This document shows, piece by piece, positions 1 to 8,522 of a stretch of DNA of 64,000 nucleotides (position 1 is the first letter of the stretch; the number at the start of each line of letters is the position of its first letter). The DNA lies in the NCBI GenBank assembly GCA_963795795.1, contig CAWCJS010000001.1, positions 186,001 through 250,000 of the forward strand. The letters run 5' to 3'. Under the pieces are notes generated by a model. It ran no database searches, was not told where the DNA came from, and saw only the letters and a program-made list of their open reading frames with translations. The DNA is from Palsa-504 sp963795795 (GTDB lineage: Bacteria > Actinomycetota > Actinomycetes > Streptosporangiales > Streptosporangiaceae). A program made the position numbers and the translations under genes.

Positions 1-2
1 AG

Positions 3-326
3 CCCACCTTCGCGCTGTACCTGCTGGGCCACGAACCGCCGCCCGTCACCTGGGAATGCCGGTGGCTGCGCTGGCCCGACTTCGGGCTGCCCGCCGACCG
101 CGCGGCCACCGCCGACGCGCTGCGCGAGGCATGGGCGCGCGCCGAAGCCGAGCGCGTCGAAGTCGCCTGCGCCGGCGGCCACGGCCGGACCGGCACGGCC
201 CTGGCCTGTCTGGCCGTGCTGGACGGGATACCCAGCCGCCACGCCGTCGCCTACGTCCGGGAGCACTACCGTCTGCGCGCCGTCGAGACCCCTGGGCAAC
301 GCCGTTTCGTCTACCGGTTCTGCTAG
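3..326 (+). CDS. Protein-tyrosine-phosphatase-like protein, C-terminal part
   Basis: The gene runs in from the left edge; 107 residues to the stop are visible. The segment CAGGHGRTG (about residues 54-62 of the visible part) fits the cysteine phosphatase loop C-x5-R-[ST], with the nucleophilic Cys and the phosphate-binding Arg both present. An upstream WPDFGLP stretch resembles the general-acid (WPD) loop of tyrosine and dual-specificity phosphatases. The downstream helix-rich end (AYVREHYRLRAVETPGQRRF) matches the end of that fold. The protein would dephosphorylate phosphotyrosine or another small phosphomonoester in the cytoplasm; the substrate is unknown. It could also be a phosphoinositide-type phosphatase of the same superfamily. 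The N-terminus lies outside the window. Confidence 0.75.
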   Translation, partial: PTFALYLLGHEPPPVTWECRWLRWPDFGLPADRAATADALREAWARAEAERVEVACAGGHGRTGTALACLAVLDGIPSRHAVAYVREHYRLRAVETPGQRRFVYRFC

Positions 327-466
327 CGCGGCCGTGCGCCCCGCCGACGGCGAGCTCACCCAGCAGCGCCTCCGTGACCTTAGCCCGTTCGAGTGACTGA
401 GCCCAGGTTTCCATTCTATTCGATTATATGTTTCAATAGGAGCATGGCCCGGATAAGGGAGACGCC

Positions 467-1366
467 ATGCTCACAACCGCAACCGCAACCGTAACCGCGA
501 CCGTCGGCCACCCCGCGGTCGCCGCCCTGCTCGGACTCGGGGCTGCCGCGCTCGCCGCCGTCGTGGTGGCCATGGCCTGGAACGTGCACGTCCGCCAGAT
601 CCGGCTCGCCGAGCTCCTGGCGCGCCGTCAGGTCATGGCCACGGCGGAGGAGACCGCCGAGACGCCCGTCGAGGCGGCTGCTCCCGCGGCGGTCAACGGC
701 GGCAGTCACGGAAACAGCGGCAGTCACGGAAACGGCGGTGGTAACGGGAACGGCGGTGGTTCCGGGAACGGCGGCGGTTACGGGAACGGCGGTGGTCACG
801 GGAACGGCGCCGTCCCGGAGGCCAGGGGAGCCACCCGCACCAGGCCAGCGCAGCTGGTCATCGACGGCCCGGACACCGTGGTCGCCGGCGAGCAGGTCCG
901 CTACAGCGTCCGGCCGTCGGGCAACGGGAAGGTCGTGACGTGGGCGGCGGGCGGCGGCTCGGTGTTCCAGTCACCCGACCCGGCCCACCCCGACCAGCTG
1001 CTCCTGATCGCCGACCGGCCGGGCAACCTCATGATCACCGCGCGGGTCCGCGAGGGCCTGACCGAGCGCCGCGAGACGAAGTCCATTACCGCCGTGCCGG
1101 ACGGTGCGGATGCTCCGTCGCCGTTCACACCGCGGGTCTTCCTGCACGCGTGGGGTCTGGTCGTGGTCGCCGTGGCGATCGTCGGATTCGCCGCTGCCCT
1201 CGTGGCCCTGGGCAACCTCGCCGCCTCCGACTTCATCGCCCTGGTCGCCCCGCTCGGTGCGTTGCTGGCCGTGCTCATGGTGGCCATCCCCAGGACCGAC
1301 GGCGACCCGGGCCGTCAGCCCGACAGCGGGAGGGACCCGGCCCGGCCCAGGCTATGGCGTCGGTAA
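467..1366 (+). CDS. Membrane protein with Gly/Asn repeat and Ig-like domain
   Basis: A 299-residue protein of unknown function. An N-terminal hydrophobic segment (about residues 17-40) is followed by a charged stretch, then a low-complexity run of GNGGG-type repeats (about 78-112). A predicted beta-sandwich comes next (about 130-210; starts IDGPDTVVAGEQVRYSV and reads like an Ig/PKD-type fold). The C-terminus has two hydrophobic segments (about 225-275) and a short basic tail. The start ATG has a modest purine-rich site (AAGGGA) just upstream. An AT-rich patch 30-60 bases before the start stands out from the local GC content and could hold the promoter. No family was recognised; a surface or envelope-associated role is inferred from topology only. 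Confidence 0.65.
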   Translation: MLTTATATVTATVGHPAVAALLGLGAAALAAVVVAMAWNVHVRQIRLAELLARRQVMATAEETAETPVEAAAPAAVNGGSHGNSGSHGNGGGNGNGGGSGNGGGYGNGGGHGNGAVPEARGATRTRPAQLVIDGPDTVVAGEQVRYSVRPSGNGKVVTWAAGGGSVFQSPDPAHPDQLLLIADRPGNLMITARVREGLTERRETKSITAVPDGADAPSPFTPRVFLHAWGLVVVAVAIVGFAAALVALGNLAASDFIALVAPLGALLAVLMVAIPRTDGDPGRQPDSGRDPARPRLWRR

Positions 1367-1402
1367 AATCACCGCGCCGACCTCGAGGCGGCCCTGGGCC
1401 AG

Positions 1403-2413
1403 TCAGGCGGGTAGGGACCGGGGGAGCCCGAAGCGGGCGAGCACGCTGTTGTCGAAGCGGTCGATCCTGCTGATCCGCTCTCCGTCCAGGGTGATCACGA
1501 TCATCCCGTTCGCGTGCAGGACCGGGGCGTGCGGGTCGAACGCGTATATGCCGAACGCCGGCTGGCCATTCGCCCGCGTAGCGACGAGCCGGTAGCGGCG
1601 GCCCAAGGCGAAGACCAGGGTGAAGAATTGCGCGCAGAGTTCGTGGCCCTGGTACTGCAGCGGCACCGGCGGCATGGTCAGCCAGGCGTCGTCGGTAAGC
1701 AGAGCGACGATGCCGTCCACGTCCGCGGCCTCGAACGCTTGGGTGAGCCGGTCGACGAGTTCGGCCTCGGCGCGGGAGTGCGGGAGCGGCGGCTCCTGCC
1801 CGGGTGGCGGCAGGTGGCGCGCGAGGGTGGCGCGGGCCCGCTTGAGGGCGCTTTCCACCGACTGCTCGCTGGTCGCCAGGATGTCCGCCGCCTCACTGGC
1901 GCGGAAGTCCAGCACGTCGCGCAGGATCAGCGCGGCCCGCTGCCGGGGCGGCAGGAGCTGCAGCGCGGTCACGAACGCCAGCGAGATCGCCTCCCTGGCC
2001 TCGTACCGAGCCTGCGGGCCGGGCGCGGTGTCGGGCAGTTCGTCGAGCAGCACGTCGGGGTACGGCTCGAGCCAGGTGATCTCGCCGAGCCTGGTGGGCT
2101 CGGGCGGGGTGATAGCCCGGTTGGGCCACTCTGCCGGCGGGCGGCGGCTGGCTGACCGCAGCGCGTTCAGGCTGCGGGTGGTGGCGATCCGGTAGAGCCA
2201 GGTGCGCAGCGAGCTGCGCTGCTCGAAGCCGCCCAGGCTCCGCCAGGCGGTCAGCAAGGTCTCCTGGACCGCGTCCTCCGCGTCCTGCGCCGACCCCAGG
2301 ATGCGGTAGCAGTGCACCTCGAGCTCGCGCTGGTAGGGCTCCACGAGCTGGCTGAAGGCCTGCTCGTCCCCGGCCTGCGCGCGGTCGATCAGATCCGTCG
2401 CCATGATCGCCAT
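1403..2413 (-). CDS. ECF sigma factor with SnoaL-like C-terminal domain (SigG-like)
   Basis: RNA polymerase sigma-70 factor of the extracytoplasmic type, 336 residues. Region 2 occupies about residues 8-80 (DAEDAVQETLLTAWRSL is the core-binding/-10 helix). Region 4 lies at about 135-195 (LPPRQRAALILRDVL, then EQSVESALKRARATL as the -35-reading helix). About 130 further residues form a SnoaL/NTF2-like domain (AFEAADVDGIVALLTDDAW). This architecture belongs to ECF groups that lack a classical anti-sigma factor, where the C-terminal domain is thought to control activity. The gene is divergent from a YCII-domain protein, a frequent neighbour of such sigma factors. A second ATG three codons in is an alternative start. 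The signal sensed is unknown. Confidence 0.85.
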   Translation of the reverse strand: MAIMATDLIDRAQAGDEQAFSQLVEPYQRELEVHCYRILGSAQDAEDAVQETLLTAWRSLGGFEQRSSLRTWLYRIATTRSLNALRSASRRPPAEWPNRAITPPEPTRLGEITWLEPYPDVLLDELPDTAPGPQARYEAREAISLAFVTALQLLPPRQRAALILRDVLDFRASEAADILATSEQSVESALKRARATLARHLPPPGQEPPLPHSRAEAELVDRLTQAFEAADVDGIVALLTDDAWLTMPPVPLQYQGHELCAQFFTLVFALGRRYRLVATRANGQPAFGIYAFDPHAPVLHANGMIVITLDGERISRIDRFDNSVLARFGLPRSLPA

Positions 2414-2614
2414 CCTGGCATCACTTCTTTCCCTAGCCGGGCCCGGTCCTTCGTGACCCGCTCACTGATACCGACACCGCCCGCGCGCGAAACCGGGCGC
2501 GGTTTCGTCGCCCTCTTTGCGGAAGGGCTCGTGTCTACCTCACCAGAGCCGGCCCGCCTGGGTCCGGCCCCGGTGAACAAGCCCAGTGAACAAGCACAAC
2601 GAAGGAGCATTTCG

Positions 2615-2932
2615 ATGACCACATTCCTGTTCTCGTACCGCATGCCGAAGGGTTACGTCCCGAGCGGGACCGACGCGGTGGCGGCCTGGACGGCGTGGTT
2701 CGAGGAGCTGGGGACCCGCGTGAGCGACCGGGGCAACCCGGTGTTCGAGTCGGCCAGCCTCGGCCACTGCGGTGACGACACCAGTCTCGGCGGCTACTCG
2801 CTCATCACCGCCGAAGACCTGGAGGAGGCGCTCGCCCTGGCCAAGGGCTGCCCGGCCCTGGCCGAAGGGGCGGGCGTCGAGGTCGGCGTGATCACGGAAA
2901 TCAACCTCAGCCGGGACGGAGCAGTGTCATGA
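2615..2932 (+). CDS. YCII-related domain protein
   Basis: A 105-residue cytoplasmic protein starting at an ATG behind a clear ribosome site (GAAGGAG, 7 bases upstream). The compact fold of the family is visible: MTTFLFSYRMP at the start, then LEEALALAKGCPALAEGAGVE ending a ferredoxin-like unit. YCII-domain proteins are small dimeric enzymes or binding proteins, and their genes often sit beside ECF sigma genes, as here. The stop overlaps the start of the MFS transporter (ATGA), so the two are translationally coupled. The reaction catalysed is unknown. A longer in-frame reading from further upstream is possible but lacks a ribosome site. Confidence 0.75.
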   Translation: MTTFLFSYRMPKGYVPSGTDAVAAWTAWFEELGTRVSDRGNPVFESASLGHCGDDTSLGGYSLITAEDLEEALALAKGCPALAEGAGVEVGVITEINLSRDGAVS

Positions 2933-4413
2933 CGGAGGCGGTTCGCGGCCTCGTCGGGCCGCGGTATCCCGAAGGGTCGGCCAGGGTGCTGACCGTCCTG
3001 CTCACCTCGGTGGCGTACTTCATGGTGGCGCTCGACACCCTGGTCGTGGTGACCGCGCTGCCGTCGATCCACCGCGACCTGGGCGGGAACGTCGGGACCC
3101 TGCAGTGGACGGTAAACGCCTACGTGCTGGCCTTCGGGGCGGGCATCATCACCGCCGCCGCGCTCGGGGACCTGATCGGCAGGCGCCGGATGTACGTGCT
3201 CGGGCTCGCCCTGTTTACGGCCGCCTCGGCCGCCTGCGCGCTGGCCCCGAATATCCCGGCCCTGATCGCGTGCCGCGCCGTCGAGGGACTCGGCGCCGCG
3301 ATCATCATGCCCCTCGGGCTGACGCTGCTGACCTCGGCCTTCCCGGCTGAGCGGCGCGGGGCCGTCGTCGGGATCTGGGGCGGGGTGGCCGGTCTGGCCG
3401 TGGCCAGCGGGCCGCTGATCGGCGGGGCGGTGACCCAGGGGCTGAACTGGCACTGGATCTTCTGGGTCAACGTCCCCGTGGGGATCCTCGCGGCCGCCGG
3501 GGCCCGGCTGCGGCTGGCCGAGAGCCGCGGGCCCGCCACCCGCCTCGACCTGCCCGCGCTCGTCCTGGTCGCGGCCGGGGTTGGCGCCCTGACCTGGGGC
3601 CTCGTCCAGGCCGGCCAGGCCGGCTGGGGCAGCGTCCAGACCGTGGCCGGGCTGGCCATCGGCGCCGCGGCGATGCTCGCGTTCGTCGCCTGGGAGCGGC
3701 GGACCGCCGCGCCGATGATCCCGCTCGGGCTGTTCAGGTCCGGCAGCTTCTCGGCCGCGGTCGCTACTCAGTTCCTCATGGCGGCAGCGATCTACTCGGC
3801 GGCGTTCCTGACCAGCCAGTACTTCCAGTTCGGGCTGGGGGACTCGCCGCTCGGGACCGGGCTCCGCTTCCTGCCCTGGACCGCGACGCCCATGGTCGTC
3901 GCGCCGATCGCGGGCGCGGTGTTCGACAAGGTCGGGGCTCGCCCGCTGATCGTGCCTGGCTTGGCGATGCAGGCGGCCGGGTTCGCGTGGATCGTGTACC
4001 TCGCGGCCCACTCGGCCGGCTACGCCAGCTACGTCGTCCCGTTCCTCCTCGCGGGCGTGGGGATCTCCATGGCGCTCCCGTGCGTCTCCGCGGCCGGCCT
4101 GAACTCGGTCGACCCGGCTTCGCTCGGCAAGGCTGCGGGCGTGATGAACACCACGCAGCAATTCGGGGCCGTGTTCGGGATCGCGGTCGCGACCACCGTG
4201 TTCAACGCGCACGGCAGCCTGGCCTCCGCAGCCGGCATCGTCAGCGGCTACCGCCCCGCCCTGGCCGTCGGCGCGTCCCTGTCGGCGCTAGGCGCCGTGA
4301 CCGCCCTAGCCATCCGGCGCTCCCGGGCCGGCCAAGCCGGGCCGGCCCGCCCGGGCCCCGCAGGCACGGAGGAAGACCGGGCCGTGGTGAGCGCCGCGGC
4401 GCGGGCCCGCTAA
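2929..4413 (+). CDS. MFS drug-efflux transporter, DHA2 (14-TM) family
   Basis: A 494-residue integral membrane protein with the hydrophobicity of about 14 transmembrane helices. The first helix region carries the DHA2-type signature (FMVALDTLVVVTALPSIHRD) and the loop between helices 2 and 3 has the MFS motif A-like GDLIGRRRMYVLG. Motif C is seen as GPLIGGAV. These proton-drug antiporters export small hydrophobic compounds across the cytoplasmic membrane; the substrate here is unknown. It overlaps the YCII gene by four bases and ends just before a perfect palindrome that probably terminates transcription. The tail is Arg/Ala/Pro rich and poorly conserved in character. Confidence 0.9.
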   Translation: MTEAVRGLVGPRYPEGSARVLTVLLTSVAYFMVALDTLVVVTALPSIHRDLGGNVGTLQWTVNAYVLAFGAGIITAAALGDLIGRRRMYVLGLALFTAASAACALAPNIPALIACRAVEGLGAAIIMPLGLTLLTSAFPAERRGAVVGIWGGVAGLAVASGPLIGGAVTQGLNWHWIFWVNVPVGILAAAGARLRLAESRGPATRLDLPALVLVAAGVGALTWGLVQAGQAGWGSVQTVAGLAIGAAAMLAFVAWERRTAAPMIPLGLFRSGSFSAAVATQFLMAAAIYSAAFLTSQYFQFGLGDSPLGTGLRFLPWTATPMVVAPIAGAVFDKVGARPLIVPGLAMQAAGFAWIVYLAAHSAGYASYVVPFLLAGVGISMALPCVSAAGLNSVDPASLGKAAGVMNTTQQFGAVFGIAVATTVFNAHGSLASAAGIVSGYRPALAVGASLSALGAVTALAIRRSRAGQAGPARPGPAGTEEDRAVVSAAARAR

Positions 4414-4503
4414 CGGGGCCGGCCCGGGAAGCCCCGCGCCCCCGAGCGCGCGGAGTACCGGGCCGAGGTGCGGACCGACTAACGGGGGCCGGCCCGCGTC
4501 CCC

Positions 4504-7500
4504 TTACCGTGACCCTCCCGGCCCCGGGAGGGTCACGGTGAACGGCTCGAGGCTCTGCTGGGTCGCGATCGAGCCCAGGCCGGTAACGGCGGAACCGGCC
4601 GGAGCCAGGGCGGTGAGTTGGTAGCTTCCGCCGGACTGCGCTCCGGTGAGGCCGCTGATCTGCGCGGGTGCCCACACCGTCCCGGTGGCCGAGGTCCACA
4701 CGCCGATCTCCCGCTGCCCGGGCCCGCCGAACTGGCCGGTGGCGGCGAAACCACTGGAGCCCGAGGTCAGCGCGGTGAAGGTCGTGTCCGGTCCCGGCGA
4801 CCTGAACGGCACCTGCTGCCAGGTGTTCCCGCCGTCGACGGACAGCTCGGCGAACGGCAGCGGACCGGCCGCCGTCGATTCCTGGCCCAGGGCGACCACG
4901 CGGTCGCCGCTGATCGCGATCTGCTGGAGGGCGGCGCCGGTGGCGCCCGCCGGCATGGCCAGGACGATCGTCCTCCAGCTCTGGCCGTCGGTCGTCGTCC
5001 ACACCGCCGGCCTGCCGTCGTGCGACCCGGCCGACACGAAACCGTGCGCGCTGGCCGCGACCGCGAGCACCTGGCTCGAGCCGGTGGCGTCGTTCACGTC
5101 GTGCGCACGGACCCAGAAGGTCAGGTTCGGCGACCACCACACGTCGGCCACGCAGTTGCCACCCGGAGCGACCAGCTTGCCGACGATGATGTACCCGGCC
5201 GGGCCCGCGGCGGTGGCCACGGCGGCCACCCCGGCCAGGTCAGCGGTGATGGAGCCGGAGCCCGTGATGAACTGCCAGGTCGTGCCGTCAGCGGAGGTCG
5301 CGATGTAGGGCCCGGGCGCACCGACCGCGAGCCAGCCGGCCGAGCCGTGGGTGACGCCGGTCAGGTCCCGCAGGCCCGTCCCGGCGGGTACCGAGGTCAG
5401 CGTGGTGACCAGGGCCCAGGAGTTGCCTGACTGCTTCCGCCACACCGCCGGGTAGCCATCCGCGCTGCCCACCGCGACCTGCTGGCCGTCAGCGACCGCC
5501 AGCCCGTTGACCGTGAGCTCAGGGACCACGCCGCCCGGGATGCCCGCCAGCGAGATCGGACGCACGGTCCCCGCCGTATTCGCCTCGACGAGCATCGCCT
5601 GCTGGCCGATCTTGCTGGCCGCGGTGTACCCGACCGCGACGATGGTCCCCGCGGGCGCGACCGTGGCGCCGACCACGGACTCGTCAGCGGCGTCGCCGAG
5701 CGGACCGGTCGGCAGCCAGTTGGCGCCGTCCCCGGTGCTCGTGTAGGCCACGAGCCGGTTCGCGGCGCTGGTCCCCGCGACGACGAACCCGTAGACGCTG
5801 CCCTTCACCACGCCGGGGGTCCAGCCGCCGGTCGCGTCGATGGTTCCCGCGTACTGCCAGGTTCGGCCGTTCGGGGAAAAGTACGCCACGCCATCGCTGG
5901 CGCCGTTCGCCGAGCGGCCCGGCCTGACCGCGATCAGGCCCGCGCTGTCGAACGCGACGCCCGTGATGGACGGGCCCGCACCGTGATCGGCCGGGATGCT
6001 CACCCGCGTCCACGCCGATCCGCCGTTGGTGCTCAGCCACGCTCCCGAGTAGGTGGTCCCGTTCGCCGCGACTTCGCCCGAGATCAGCGTGTCGTCACCC
6101 AGCCAGGTGGCGTAGGAGATGTTCAGCACCCGCTCGCCCGCGGCCGCCAGCCCGAGTTGCGCCGCCGTCAGGCGGTGCCAGGTCACGCCGTCCGGTGAGG
6201 TCCAGATCACCGCCTGCGACGCGCCGCCGCCGGCCGGGCCGGAGCCCGCGGCCAGGTAACCCTGGGCGGTCCTGGTCATGACCCAGATCGAGTCGCCGGG
6301 CAGTTGCGGGGTGATCCCGTGCGCGGCCGCGAGCGTCCAGGTCTGACCATCCTGGCTGGTCCAGAGGGCTTGCTGCCCGATCGCGGCCCATCCCCCCGGC
6401 CCGCCCGCCAGCAGCGAGGCCTGGTGCCCGAGCGGGGCCTGGCCGCCGCCCGGCGCCTGCACCGAGGCCAGCCGCCAGGTGGCACCGGCGTTGCTCGACA
6501 CGAAGAACTGCTGGCGGACTAGGCCATCGCTCGTCTGCGAGCCCATCGTCACGATCGTGTTCCCCGAGGCGACGATGCGGTTGATGGTCTGGAAGACGCC
6601 GCGCTGCTGCTGTCCGGGATAGCTACCGAACGCCGCGGCGGTGAGCGCCTGAGGCAACGCCGGGCCCTGCTCGCGGGGCTGGTTCGCCGCGAGCTGCCCG
6701 AACTTCGGGCCGTGCCCGGTCAGCAGCGCGAGCGCCAGCGCAGCGACCCCGACGAGCACGATGACCGGGACCACCATCCTGGCCGTACGCCGGGTGACCC
6801 CGCTCCGCCTGCCGTCCCGTCGCCAGCTCGCAGGCAGTTCCTCCTCGAGGAGGAGGGTGTCGTTCCCCCCGCGCCGGCCATTCGCCGGCGGGGTCAGCTC
6901 GGCGGTGCCGGAAGCCCTCTTCCACCCGAACGAGCGGTCCCACTCAGAGGATCCCTCCCACTCGGGCGAACCCTCCCACTGGGCCGAACCCTCCACCTCG
7001 GGCGAGCGCTCCCACTGGGCCGAACCCTCCACCTCGGGCGAGCGCTCCCACTGGGCCGAACCCTCCACCTCGGGCGAGCGCTCCCACTCGGGGGATCTCT
7101 TCCACTCGGGCGAGCGCTCCCACTCGGGGGATCTCTCCCACTCGGGCGGTTGCTCTCGCTCGCGCGAACGCCCCCACGGCCGGGCGGGCCCGTCGACGCG
7201 CAGCGCGCCGCGATCCTCGCGCGGCTCGGGTTCGGCCTCGGCGAAGACCGGCGCGCTCAGCAGGGCCCGCGTGGGCCCGGGCCAGGTCCCGTTCACGGGC
7301 CCCGGCGTCACGGATCCCGGCCCGGCGTGCCGTCCCGCGTAACGTGGCGGTGAACCTGGCGCCCCTGTAGCCGGGGGAAGTGAGCCTGGCGCGGCTGCCG
7401 CCGGGGGAGGGGAGCCCGGCGCCGGTGCGACCGAGGGTGGCACCGGGGGCCTGCGAGGCGGCAGCGGGCTCGGCTTCAGCTGCTGGCGCGGGTAGAACGC

Positions 7501-8055
7501 CGGCTCCGCGGGACGCGGCGGCGTCGCGCCTTCCGCCGGGCGCGGCAGCGGCGTGCTTTCCGCGGGACGCGGCGGCGCGCCTTCCGCCGGGCGCATTGGC
7601 GGTGTACTTTCCGCCGGGCGCGGTTCCCACTGGATACCAGACTCACGCCACATGCCCTGTGATTTCTGCCAGGGGGAAGGCTCGACCGGCTCCCTCCTGG
7701 TCCCCGGGCCCGGACGCCCCGGCTGGAATCCGGGGCCACCCGGCCGGCCCCACAGCGCCCGGGTCGCGCCGACCACCGGTTCGGCCGGCAACCCAGCGCC
7801 AGAAACGCTCCACGCACCCGCCGCCTTCGAGCCATTCCCGCCACTGGCACCGGCCCCGTTCTGCGGCGCAGGCGCCGGGAAACCGGACGAGGGCGTCATG
7901 GCGCTATCCGACTCCCGGCGGGGCCAGGGCACCAAGCCCGCCTGAATTGGCGCCGCGTCGTCCCGGCCATCCTCGTCAGGTGTGCGCAGGAACCAGCCCG
8001 CCGCCGGAGCCACCCCCGGCCAGGCCTCCTCCTCGCCCGCAGGCTCGTCATCCAT
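4504..8055 (-). CDS. Large membrane-anchored Asp-box (BNR) repeat protein
   Basis: 1,183 residues as read from the ATG. The N-terminal ~420 residues are disordered: Pro/Ala/Glu-rich with PAE(G/S) repeats (150-190) and ERSPEW/EGSAQW hexapeptide repeats (about 303-370). One transmembrane helix follows (about 427-446, RMVVPVIVLVGVAALALALL). The remaining ~730 residues are presumably outside the membrane and contain at least ten S-x-D/N-G-x-x-W Asp-box-like units, for example SSNAGATW, SQDGQTW, SPDGVTW, SPNGRTW, SADGTTW, TTDGQSW and SVDGGNTW. Such units build beta-propellers, as in sialidases and sortilins. The start has no ribosome site, and acidic coding-like sequence continues upstream in other frames to an ATG at 8522, so the true gene is probably longer and frameshifted in this sequence. 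Function is unknown; surface binding or hydrolysis is an inference. Confidence 0.75.
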   Translation of the reverse strand: MDDEPAGEEEAWPGVAPAAGWFLRTPDEDGRDDAAPIQAGLVPWPRRESDSAMTPSSGFPAPAPQNGAGASGGNGSKAAGAWSVSGAGLPAEPVVGATRALWGRPGGPGFQPGRPGPGTRREPVEPSPWQKSQGMWRESGIQWEPRPAESTPPMRPAEGAPPRPAESTPLPRPAEGATPPRPAEPAFYPRQQLKPSPLPPRRPPVPPSVAPAPGSPPPAAAAPGSLPPATGAPGSPPRYAGRHAGPGSVTPGPVNGTWPGPTRALLSAPVFAEAEPEPREDRGALRVDGPARPWGRSREREQPPEWERSPEWERSPEWKRSPEWERSPEVEGSAQWERSPEVEGSAQWERSPEVEGSAQWEGSPEWEGSSEWDRSFGWKRASGTAELTPPANGRRGGNDTLLLEEELPASWRRDGRRSGVTRRTARMVVPVIVLVGVAALALALLTGHGPKFGQLAANQPREQGPALPQALTAAAFGSYPGQQQRGVFQTINRIVASGNTIVTMGSQTSDGLVRQQFFVSSNAGATWRLASVQAPGGGQAPLGHQASLLAGGPGGWAAIGQQALWTSQDGQTWTLAAAHGITPQLPGDSIWVMTRTAQGYLAAGSGPAGGGASQAVIWTSPDGVTWHRLTAAQLGLAAAGERVLNISYATWLGDDTLISGEVAANGTTYSGAWLSTNGGSAWTRVSIPADHGAGPSITGVAFDSAGLIAVRPGRSANGASDGVAYFSPNGRTWQYAGTIDATGGWTPGVVKGSVYGFVVAGTSAANRLVAYTSTGDGANWLPTGPLGDAADESVVGATVAPAGTIVAVGYTAASKIGQQAMLVEANTAGTVRPISLAGIPGGVVPELTVNGLAVADGQQVAVGSADGYPAVWRKQSGNSWALVTTLTSVPAGTGLRDLTGVTHGSAGWLAVGAPGPYIATSADGTTWQFITGSGSITADLAGVAAVATAAGPAGYIIVGKLVAPGGNCVADVWWSPNLTFWVRAHDVNDATGSSQVLAVAASAHGFVSAGSHDGRPAVWTTTDGQSWRTIVLAMPAGATGAALQQIAISGDRVVALGQESTAAGPLPFAELSVDGGNTWQQVPFRSPGPDTTFTALTSGSSGFAATGQFGGPGQREIGVWTSATGTVWAPAQISGLTGAQSGGSYQLTALAPAGSAVTGLGSIATQQSLEPFTVTLPGPGGSR
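4506..4539. terminator. Perfect hairpin between convergent MFS and Asp-box genes
   Basis: A perfect 15-bp inverted repeat (ACCGTGACCCTCCCG and its complement) with a 4-base loop. It sits just past the MFS gene and inside the last codons of the opposing gene, where it encodes the C-terminal TVTLPGPGGSR. No T-tract follows, which is normal for actinobacterial terminators. It probably stops transcription from both sides. Confidence 0.6.
6935..7160 (-). repeat. Intragenic 18/36-bp tandem repeat (hexapeptide ERSPEW/EGSAQW)
   Basis: Within the Asp-box gene, an 18-base unit recurs about a dozen times, and a 36-base double unit occurs three times nearly identically. Translated, the units alternate between ERSPEW- or ERSPEV-type and EGSAQW-type hexapeptides. 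The near-identity of the 36-bp copies points to recent slippage or unequal exchange, so copy number may vary between strains. Confidence 0.85.
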
Positions 8056-8152
8056 CAGGTCGCGGGCGCTTGGCCCGGTCTCGCCCGGATCCGGATCGGC
8101 TAGGTCGCGCGCGGCCGAATCGCCCTCGGCCCGTTCCGGGTACGCCGGCTCG

Positions 8153-8522
8153 ACGTCGGCCTATCTCCGCGTCGTCCGGTTCCCCATCCGACGGCTCGAG
8201 GTCGGCTACGCCGGTCGTCCGGTCCGCGATCCGTCGGCTCGAGGTCGGCTATCTCCTCGTCGTCCCGTTCCCCATCTGCGGAGTCGTCGTCCCAGTCGCT
8301 GGCATCCGGCTCGTCCGCGGACCCATCCTCGCCACCCGGCTGGTTACCGTCCGCGACGGCGGCCGCGCCCCACTGGGGCGGAACGAGGCTCGGCGGCGGC
8401 GTCCACCACGGGGCGAGGTTCTCCGGCCAGTCCCAGCTGTACCTGGCCGTACGCTGCGGTTCTTCGGCTGGAGCAGGCTCCTGATAACGATTCTCACTCG
8501 ACCAGTCGCTCTCAGTGTTCAT
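8153..8522 (-). pseudogene. Probable out-of-frame 5' end of the Asp-box gene
   Basis: From an ATG at 8522 one frame encodes an acidic, Trp/Pro-rich segment (MNTESDWSSENRYQEPAPAE and on) much like the disordered head of the downstream protein. It runs into a three-copy repeat encoding ADLEP-type acidic peptides. The copies are spaced 43 and 46 bases apart rather than 45, so the frame shifts twice: a 2-base deficit near 8207-8213 and a 1-base excess near 8160. Read with shifts, the peptide continues as ADLEPTD, ADLEPSD, then ADVEPAY, and joins the downstream frame. Either the gene is broken or the sequence has indel errors in the repeat. Confidence 0.55.

Noticed and set aside
2794..4212. 472-residue frame antisense to the MFS gene
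   Set aside because: Arg/Gly/Pro/Asp-rich shadow of a GC-rich gene; no ribosome site and no family features.
4504..8055. Sialidase assignment for the Asp-box protein
   Set aside because: Asp-boxes alone do not define a sialidase; the catalytic Arg triad and Tyr/Glu pair were not identified.
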